A stretch of DNA of 5,619 nt from Gammaproteobacteria bacterium HGW-Gammaproteobacteria-14 (GTDB taxonomy: Bacteria > Pseudomonadota > Gammaproteobacteria > Pseudomonadales > Alcanivoracaceae), in the NCBI GenBank assembly GCA_002840115.1, contig PGZG01000124.1, positions 1-5,619 of the forward strand, written 5' to 3'. The notes below the pieces were generated by a model. It was not told the DNA's origin. It saw nothing but the letters and a program-made list of their open reading frames with translations, and ran no database searches. How positions within the stretch are numbered: the first letter of the stretch is position 1; every line of letters starts with the position of its first letter. The translations under genes were made by a program, and so were the position numbers. Shown here one piece after another: positions 1 to 4,640 of this stretch.

Positions 1-873
1 CCGGGTATTGCCGGATTGCCTGTGATTATTGTCACGGGCGCAGAGAATGATGAAAGCGCCCGTGAAAAAGCTCTGGATATGGGGGCCACGGATTTTATCA
101 CCAAACCGTTTAACTCCACGGATTTGATGGCGCGGGCGCGAGCCCATGCCAACTATCAGCGCGAGCGTCGAGTGTTGGCGGAACAGAGTACGGTGGATCC
201 GCTCACTGGCTTGGGCAATCAGTTGTATTTTAATGGTCGCCTGAAACAGGAGTTGGCTTTTGCCGCCCGACAAGGACACAGCGTGTCCGTGGTTCGTGCG
301 GATGTGGATGCCTTCAATAAGATCTTTATCAAGGTGGGCAAGGATGCCGCAGATGCGATTCTTCAGGAGGTGGCCAAGGCGATTTCCGGGTTGATTCGAA
401 AAGAAGACTCCGCCGCCCGTATCGGGCTGTCGCAGTTTGCTATTTTGCTGCCCACTGCGGATGCGGCGGGAGCAGCGATTTTTGCTAATCGTCTGTGTCG
501 CATGGTGCCTGAGGCGACTATTGATTTTAAAGGGCACCGATTAGGTGTGACGCTATCGTTGGGGGTGACCTGTCCGGAACCCCATCCAGGGCAGACCCCT
601 CGCTCTGTGATCGAAGAAGCCAATGTGGTGCTCAAGTCTGCGATAGATGCCGGTGGCAACCGGGTAATGACCGAGGCGGAAATGCGTGAAGCCCGCGCCC
701 CCTTGCCATCATCGCCGACACCGCCGGAGTCTGCGGCGCAAAGAAGTGCGCCGATTAATGTGGAGCAAGCCTTGGCATTGCTTGCCGAGGGCAAGGACGA
801 TGTGGTGAAGCCGCACCTTGCTGCCCTCAAGGCACGATTGATGCCACTGTTGAAAATGATGCAGGGCAGTTAG
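1..873 (+). CDS. Response regulator with degenerate GGDEF domain (5' end cut by window edge)
   Basis: This is the C-terminal 290 residues of a receiver-GGDEF protein; the frame is open from base 1, so the phospho-acceptor Asp lies outside the window. Residues 1-50 are the end of a CheY-like receiver: the conserved Thr of strand 4 (VTGA, residue 12) and the Lys of TKPF (residue 35) are present. A short helical linker leads to a GGDEF domain at about 64-225, beginning DPLTGLGN. The GGDEF signature is replaced by GLSQF (142-146; bases 424-438), and the guanine-contacting Asn of the FKxxND motif is Phe. The I-site RKED (133-136) is retained with the canonical five-residue spacing. From this I infer no cyclase activity and a possible c-di-GMP-binding role. 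A Pro/Ser-rich linker (about 232-250) precedes a helical tail of about 38 residues that I do not recognise. The TAG stop overlaps the first GTG of the downstream repeat chain. Confidence 0.88.
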   Translation, partial: PGIAGLPVIIVTGAENDESAREKALDMGATDFITKPFNSTDLMARARAHANYQRERRVLAEQSTVDPLTGLGNQLYFNGRLKQELAFAARQGHSVSVVRADVDAFNKIFIKVGKDAADAILQEVAKAISGLIRKEDSAARIGLSQFAILLPTADAAGAAIFANRLCRMVPEATIDFKGHRLGVTLSLGVTCPEPHPGQTPRSVIEEANVVLKSAIDAGGNRVMTEAEMREARAPLPSSPTPPESAAQRSAPINVEQALALLAEGKDDVVKPHLAALKARLMPLLKMMQGS

Positions 874-946
874 TGGCAAACATGCTGTGAAGGGCATGTT
901 GTGAAGTACCCGTCGTGAAGAACAAGTCGTGAAGGACAAGCCGTGA
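873..946 (+). other. Chain of five overlapping 5-codon mini-ORFs joining two genes
   Basis: Read as codons, each repeat unit is a GTG-started mini-ORF of five sense codons ending in TGA: 873-890 (MANML), 887-904 (MKGML), 901-918 (MKYPS), 915-932 (MKNKS) and 929-946 (MKDKP), taking GTG as Met. Each TGA overlaps the next GTG as GTGA, and the last one overlaps the DUF2505 start at 943. The first GTG overlaps the upstream TAG stop as TAGTG. Eighteen bases minus a four-base overlap gives the 14-bp period. The reading-frame geometry is directly visible. That ribosomes use it as a termination-reinitiation relay is inference; a 14-bp repeat of GTGA gives in-frame TGA codons automatically. Confidence 0.5.
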
Positions 947-956
947 AGGTTGATCG
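873..956 (+). repeat. 14-bp tandem repeat array beginning GTGAAG
   Basis: GTGAAG occurs at 887, 901, 915, 929 and 943, exactly 14 bp apart. The 3' parts of the units are related but diverged: GGCATGTT, TACCCGTC, AACAAGTC and GACAAGCC. A more degenerate unit, GTGGCAAACATGCT, lies in the same phase at 873-886 and begins on the last base of the upstream stop codon. The last unit is the start of the DUF2505 gene, where GTG AAG encode Met-Lys. The array fills the whole gap between the two genes. Confidence 0.85.
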
Positions 957-1461
957 TTATCAGGATTATCCACTGCCAGCACAACAGCTTTTAGCGGTGT
1001 TGACGGACCGTCATTTTTTTGAGGCTCGGCACGTCATGTCCGGCGTTACCGATTTTCACTTTGACGCCTTTGGTGAACAAGCGGATGGCTTTCTGATTCG
1101 TATTTTGCGTGATGTGAAAATCACGTCGGATAAGGTGCCCGCTTTCGCCAAACGCTTTCTTGGCAGTAACAATACGCTGGTTCAGGAGTTTCTGTGGACC
1201 GAGCGCAATGTACTCCCTTACCGGGCGCGTTATCGTTTTTCGCTGGGTAGTGTGCCGGTTGAGGTGAGGGGCGATGTGACCATTACCGAACGTAATGGTC
1301 AGGCTCAGCAGCATCTGCTGATTCAGGTACATAGCACCGTGCCGTTAATTGGTAAAAAGCTTGCGGCGATGGTGGGCGAGCGGGTCGAAGACGCTCTGAA
1401 TTCGGATTATCGGGCGACACTGCGCTATCTCCGTGAAAAGGCATTGATCCCTTCGTCCTGA
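943..1461 (+). CDS. DUF2505 family protein (SRPBCC-like fold)
   Basis: The 172-residue product matches the DUF2505 family over its full length. It has an N-terminal strand and helix with PAQQLLAVLTDRHFFEAR (residues 12-29), the central VPAFAKRFLG (65-74), the strand FSLGSVPVEVRGDVTI (99-114), and the C-terminal VPLIGKKL (133-140) leading into a long helix. The family is thought to adopt the START/SRPBCC helix-grip fold with a hydrophobic pocket, but no member's function or ligand is known to me. There is no signal peptide or membrane segment, so it is probably cytoplasmic. The start is GTG at 943: an in-frame TGA at 916-918 blocks longer versions, and GAAGGA at 931-936 is a well-spaced ribosome site supplied by the repeat. 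It follows the GGDEF gene in the same direction and is probably co-transcribed and possibly translationally coupled to it. Confidence 0.82.
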   Translation: MKVDRYQDYPLPAQQLLAVLTDRHFFEARHVMSGVTDFHFDAFGEQADGFLIRILRDVKITSDKVPAFAKRFLGSNNTLVQEFLWTERNVLPYRARYRFSLGSVPVEVRGDVTITERNGQAQQHLLIQVHSTVPLIGKKLAAMVGERVEDALNSDYRATLRYLREKALIPSS

Positions 1462-1545
1462 AAGGTCAATTTTCTGGCCCTTCAGGGCCTTGCTGCCTGT
1501 GTTGGGCGCTGCCATTCTGCTTTTCTTTTATTGATCGACCTTCTT

Positions 1546-1549
1546 GGAG
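1546..1549 (+). promoter_or_regulatory. Ribosome binding site deciding the dehydrogenase start
   Basis: GGAG lies 8 bases upstream of the ATG at 1558. It favours that ATG over the in-frame TTG at 1531, which has no comparable site and would add nine residues not typical of the family. Confidence 0.75.
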
Positions 1550-1557
1550 TACCCACC

Positions 1558-3339
1558 ATGCCGCAGTACAAAGCGCCGCTTCGTGATATCCGTTTCCTTG
1601 TTCATGATGTACTGGACTTTCCCAGCCACTATGCTGCCCATGGTCATGCGGAGATCGGTGCGGATTTGATTGATCCGGTGCTGGAGGAAGCCGCCCGGTT
1701 CTGCGAGAACATACTGGCGCCAACTTACCGCGATGGTGATGAAACTGGCACCCATATGATGAATGGGCGCGTTGTGACGCCGGACTCGTACAAGGGCGCC
1801 TGGAAGGCGCTGACGGATGGGCAGTGGAATGGTATTTGCTGCGATCCAGACTTCGGTGGTCAGGGGCTGCCGCACAGTTTGGGGATGATTTTTCATGATA
1901 TGGCGGAGTCCGCCAATCAACCCTGGTGCGCACTTTTTACCCTGACCCAGGGGGCTATTCGCGCCATTGAAGCCCATGCCGATGATGCATTGAAACAGAA
2001 GTATCTGCCGAAAATGGTATCCGGGGAGTGGACCGGCACCATGATGCTCACCGAGTCCCACGCCGGTTCTGATCTTGGCCTGCTGCGCACCCGCGCGGAG
2101 CCTGTTGATGATGGCAGTTATCGCATTAGTGGTGAGAAGATTTTTATCACTTGGTCCGACCAGGATCTGACTGACAATATTATTCATCTGGTGCTGGCGA
2201 AATTGCCGGATGCTCCGGCCGGCCCCAAGGGGATTTCTTTATTTCTGGTGCCGCAGGTGTTGGATGACGGTCGTCGTAACAGCGTTAAGGTGGCGAAGAT
2301 CGAAGAAAAAATGGGTCTGAAATCATCCCCCACCGGCGTGATTAACCTTGATGCCGCCACCGGTTGGCTGGTGGGCAAACCGCACAATGGGTTGGCCGCC
2401 ATGTTTACCATGATGAATAGCGCTCGCCTTGATGTTGCCTTTGAGGGTTTGGGGTTGGCGGAGTTATCTCGTCAGGGCGCGGTGGAATACGCCCGCGATC
2501 GTTTGCAAATGCGTGCTCCCGGTGGTGCGCAATACCCGGACAAACCAGCAGACCCGATTATTGTGCACCCGGATGTGCGTCGTATGTTGCTCACCCAGAA
2601 GTCGCTGGTGGAGGGCAGCCGAATGTTGGGTTATTTCACGGCCATGCAGTTGGATATTGCCCTCAACGGTACGGGCGAGGAACAACAGAAAGCGGATCAA
2701 CTGGTGGCGTTATTAACGCCGATCTGCAAAGGATTCTTTACCGAGCGTGGTAGTGAAGTGGCGGATATTGGCATTCAGTGCTTTGGTGGCCATGGCTATA
2801 TTCGGGAACACGGCATGGAGCAGATTGCGCGGGATGTGCGTATTACACGCATTTATGAAGGCACCAATGGCATACAGGCAATTGATCTGATGCGCCGTAA
2901 GGTGATTGGCTCGGATCGTCGGTTGCTGGATGTACTGCTGGCAGACATCCATGGTTTTTGTGATGCCCATCGCAGCCATGCATTGGCAGCGGACCTGATC
3001 GCTTCGGCAGCTGATGCGGCAGCTGAGTGGAGCGAGTTAACCAACCGTTTGCTCGAAGGCGGCCGCCTCGACCCCGCATTGCCGATGTCTGCGGCGTTCG
3101 AATATATGGAGTATGCCGGTTATGTTTGCCTGGCCTGGTGCTGGGTGCGGATGGCCGTGACGGCAGCGGATCAACTGGCGGCGGGGCAGGGGGATGCGCT
3201 TTTCCTGCAGGCAAAGATTGATACTGCGCGGTTTTACATGGCGCGCATTTTGCCACGTACGGAGTCTCTGAAAATCAGCATGCTGGCTGGGCCGGAAACC
3301 CTGTCCTCGTTGAGCGACGAGCAGTTTTTTATGGCGTGA
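1558..3339 (+). CDS. Acyl-CoA dehydrogenase, long FadE/DmdC-like type
   Basis: This 593-residue FAD enzyme belongs to the acyl-CoA dehydrogenases that carry an extra C-terminal domain (the DmdC-like group, usually about 590-600 residues). It would introduce the alpha-beta double bond into an acyl-CoA and pass electrons to ETF. The N-terminus MPQYKAPLRDIRF is typical of the group. The N-terminal helical domain spans roughly 40-160. The middle beta domain has the flavin/substrate motif TESHAGSDLG (165-174) and GEKIFITW (192-199). The C-terminal helical domain has QCFGGHGYIREHGMEQ (407-422) and RITRIYEGTNGIQ, whose Glu434 is the expected catalytic base. The accessory domain runs from about 460 to 593. 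All key residues are present. The acyl chain specificity cannot be read from the sequence: both fatty acyl-CoA and methylmercaptopropionyl-CoA enzymes occur in this group. It has its own ribosome site and a 96-base gap from the DUF2505 gene, and it ends in a strong terminator. Confidence 0.93.
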   Translation: MPQYKAPLRDIRFLVHDVLDFPSHYAAHGHAEIGADLIDPVLEEAARFCENILAPTYRDGDETGTHMMNGRVVTPDSYKGAWKALTDGQWNGICCDPDFGGQGLPHSLGMIFHDMAESANQPWCALFTLTQGAIRAIEAHADDALKQKYLPKMVSGEWTGTMMLTESHAGSDLGLLRTRAEPVDDGSYRISGEKIFITWSDQDLTDNIIHLVLAKLPDAPAGPKGISLFLVPQVLDDGRRNSVKVAKIEEKMGLKSSPTGVINLDAATGWLVGKPHNGLAAMFTMMNSARLDVAFEGLGLAELSRQGAVEYARDRLQMRAPGGAQYPDKPADPIIVHPDVRRMLLTQKSLVEGSRMLGYFTAMQLDIALNGTGEEQQKADQLVALLTPICKGFFTERGSEVADIGIQCFGGHGYIREHGMEQIARDVRITRIYEGTNGIQAIDLMRRKVIGSDRRLLDVLLADIHGFCDAHRSHALAADLIASAADAAAEWSELTNRLLEGGRLDPALPMSAAFEYMEYAGYVCLAWCWVRMAVTAADQLAAGQGDALFLQAKIDTARFYMARILPRTESLKISMLAGPETLSSLSDEQFFMA

Positions 3340-3351
3340 GTGTTAAAGGGT

Positions 3352-3390
3352 GCTTGAGAGGTGCCTTAAACGGCACCTCTCAAGCGTTTT
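3352..3390. terminator. Rho-independent terminator between convergent genes
   Basis: A perfect 14-bp stem is formed by GCTTGAGAGGTGCC (3352-3365) and GGCACCTCTCAAGC (3372-3385), with the six-base loop TTAAAC and then GTTTT on the + strand. It closes the acyl-CoA dehydrogenase transcript. The T run overlaps the stop codon of the opposing SDR gene. On the - strand the hairpin is followed only by ACCCTTT, so it may also stop the SDR transcript, but less efficiently. Confidence 0.92.
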
Positions 3391-4192
3391 AACGGCGCAG
3401 TTTGCCTGCCAGCGCCATCATTCCCTCGAAAAACTTCTCCGGGAACCAGCGTTTCTGGCGCCAGCTTTTGCGGGCGGCATTGTGCGGGATCACCAGGAAT
3501 TGTCGTTTTTCTACGGCTTTGAGAATTACCGTGGCGATCTGTTCTGCGGTCATGTCGTTATTGCTGAGCATGCGTTCAAAGCGGGCTCGGGTTACCGGGT
3601 CCGGTGTGCGCAATGATTCGCCCAGATTGGTGCGAAAGAAGGATGGGCATACCAGCGTCACATGGATATTGAGCGGCGCCAGCTCGCTGCGCAGGGTTTC
3701 CGACAGGCTGACAACACCAGCTTTGGCGACGTTGTAGCTGGCCATTCCCGGTGGAGGCGTCAAGCCGGCCATGGAGGCAATATTCACCAGATGACCCTGA
3801 CCCACCCGTTTCATCTCGGTAATAGCGGCACGGCTGCCGCGTACTACCCCCATCAGGTTGATATCCAGCAGCCACTGCCAGTCATCCTCACCAATTGCCT
3901 CGAACAGCCCGGCGCCCGCGACCCCGGCGTTATTAACCATCACATCCAGACGGCCCCAGCGACGGACGACCCGCTGTACGGCATTACGCAGGTCCTTGTC
4001 GCGACGGACATCGCAGAGGGTGAACATGCTGTCGATACCCTGTTCTGCGAGTCCCTGACGGGCTTCCTCTCCGCGTTGTTCATGGATGTCAGCAATGGCC
4101 ACACGGTAGCCATGGGCGCCAGCCTCACGGGCCAGCGCCAGCCCCAGGCCACTGGCTCCGCCGGTAATCAGTATTGTTTTGTGGTCAGCCAA
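3389..4192 (-). CDS. SDR family NAD(P)-dependent oxidoreductase
   Basis: This is a classical short-chain dehydrogenase/reductase of 267 residues. The nucleotide-binding TGGASGLG is at residues 10-17, an acidic residue (Asp35, in VAIADI) at the end of strand 2 suggests NAD rather than NADP preference, and CDV is at 60-62. NNAG lies at 87-90, and the catalytic tetrad is Asn112 (INLMG), Ser140 (NIASMAG), Tyr153 and Lys157 (YNVAK). The tail after about 230 is rich in Arg, Lys, Trp and Phe and looks amphipathic, hinting at membrane or lipid association; this is inference. The substrate is unknown; related enzymes oxidise or reduce alcohols, hydroxyacyl compounds or lipids. I place the start at TTG 4192, which has GAGGAA five bases upstream and yields a normal SDR N-terminus. 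A second TTG at 4219 would add nine residues but has no ribosome site. The gene converges on the dehydrogenase and diverges from the small membrane protein gene. Confidence 0.92.
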   Translation of the reverse strand: MADHKTILITGGASGLGLALAREAGAHGYRVAIADIHEQRGEEARQGLAEQGIDSMFTLCDVRRDKDLRNAVQRVVRRWGRLDVMVNNAGVAGAGLFEAIGEDDWQWLLDINLMGVVRGSRAAITEMKRVGQGHLVNIASMAGLTPPPGMASYNVAKAGVVSLSETLRSELAPLNIHVTLVCPSFFRTNLGESLRTPDPVTRARFERMLSNNDMTAEQIATVILKAVEKRQFLVIPHNAARKSWRQKRWFPEKFFEGMMALAGKLRR

Positions 4193-4197
4193 CTGCG

Positions 4198-4203
4198 TTC
4201 CTC
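4198..4203 (-). promoter_or_regulatory. Ribosome binding site for the SDR TTG start
   Basis: On the - strand GAGGAA occupies 4203-4198, five bases before the TTG at 4192-4190. This is the only good ribosome site near the N-terminus. The ATG at 4239-4237 on this strand is out of frame and meets a stop after seven codons, so it is not the start. Confidence 0.65.
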
Positions 4204-4300
4204 GGGGCTGGCGAGTCAAGGGTCGAGAGTGTGCCGCATGGGCCCCTGACAGGCAAAGTATGACGGGTCAAAATTAATAGCATGATGGCCCAAAAATATT

Positions 4301-4318
4301 TGTGTACAAGTGTTGACT
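4301..4318 (+). promoter_or_regulatory. Operator-like site 1, overlapping the -35 box
   Basis: TGTGTACAAGTGTTGACT is an imperfect inverted repeat with core ACA-NN-TGT and flanking GT...AC pairs. Its first 17 bases match the second site at 4339 in 14 positions. The right half contains the -35 hexamer TTGACT, so a bound protein would block RNA polymerase. Such sites are typical of dimeric repressors, for example the TetR family. The regulator is unknown. Confidence 0.5.
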
Positions 4319-4341
4319 TAAATCCTGTCGGGGCATATTGT
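4313..4341 (+). promoter_or_regulatory. Sigma70-like promoter of the small membrane protein gene
   Basis: The -35 box TTGACT (4313-4318) matches the consensus in five of six positions. A 17-base spacer leads to TATTGT (4336-4341), a moderate -10 box. Transcription would begin near 4347-4350, giving a leader of about 30 bases that includes the ribosome site AAGGAG. Confidence 0.6.
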
Positions 4342-4356
4342 GTACACATGTTCACA
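4339..4356 (+). promoter_or_regulatory. Operator-like site 2, overlapping the -10 box and start site
   Basis: TGTGTACACATGTTCACA is an 18-bp inverted repeat of the form TGTGNACANNTGTNCACA, with only positions 5/14 and the central pair breaking the symmetry. It begins inside the -10 box and is centred at about +1. Its centre lies 38 bp from the centre of site 1. The pair brackets the promoter, as expected for repression. It could also affect the divergent SDR gene, for which I see no convincing promoter of its own in 4193-4300. Confidence 0.6.
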
Positions 4357-4379
4357 ACATTGCAGCAAGGAGAAACACC

Positions 4380-4607
4380 ATGCAAAACCTCAAGGCAAAA
4401 ACGATTGGCCGGGATCTGGTGGAGTTGGCTGTGTTGTTCGTCGCACTGGTGGCTCTGATGGTATTGCTTCAGGGCGAGCCGAACTTCCTTCGCATTCCGT
4501 TGATGCTGGGTCTGGCGCTGGCCATCCCTTCTGTTGCCAGTGCGGCGGTGAAGCTGGGTCGAGACCTGAAAGGTGATGACCATAACGATTACCAGCACCA
4601 TGCCTGA
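4380..4607 (+). CDS. Small two-helix membrane protein, unknown function
   Basis: This 75-residue protein is not recognised. A short basic N-terminus (Lys5, Lys7, Arg11) precedes a hydrophobic helix at about 13-30 and a short polar turn, QGEPN (31-35). A second hydrophobic helix spans about 38-58, and a charged tail ends in His-rich DDHNDYQHHA. The positive residues at both ends suggest a hairpin in the inner membrane with both termini in the cytoplasm. The start is ATG 4380 with AAGGAG at 4367-4372, seven bases away; an in-frame GTG at 4338 would lie within the promoter and lacks a ribosome site. The gene stands alone, divergent from the SDR, convergent with the symporter and 20 bases from its end. 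It has a strong promoter framed by two operator-like sites, so it is probably regulated on its own. Confidence 0.8.
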   Translation: MQNLKAKTIGRDLVELAVLFVALVALMVLLQGEPNFLRIPLMLGLALAIPSVASAAVKLGRDLKGDDHNDYQHHA

Positions 4608-4616
4608 TAACCTATC

Positions 4617-4640
4617 GGGGGCGGCCCTCAGGCCGCTCCT
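4617..4640. terminator. GC-rich hairpin between convergent genes
   Basis: GCGGCC (4621-4626) and GGCCGC (4631-4636) pair around the loop CTCA. Counting G-U pairs on the + strand, the stem extends to about ten pairs (4617-4640). The loop contains the symporter stop codon. There is no T run on either side, so this is at best a weak or Rho-assisted terminator shared by the two convergent genes. Confidence 0.35.

Noticed and set aside
1476..1489. Hairpin GGCCC-TTCA-GGGCC after the DUF2505 gene as a terminator
   Set aside because: Only five base pairs and no T run follows it, so termination cannot be claimed.
1490..1530. Possible sigma70 promoter for the acyl-CoA dehydrogenase (TTGCTG, 17-base spacer, CATTCT)
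   Set aside because: Both hexamers match the consensus poorly; the gene could equally be read from upstream.
1462..1542. Inverted hexamers AAGGTC (1462-1467) and GACCTT (1537-1542)
   Set aside because: Six bases separated by about 70 bp are expected by chance, and no further pairing extends them.
1528..2187. Long - strand open frame opposite the acyl-CoA dehydrogenase
   Set aside because: It is antisense to a gene with full family motifs, has no ribosome site or recognisable domain, and is a by-product of codon bias.
4240..4300. Candidate - strand promoter for the SDR gene, with AT-rich TATTAAT and CATACT elements
   Set aside because: No -35 box at acceptable spacing could be paired with either element.
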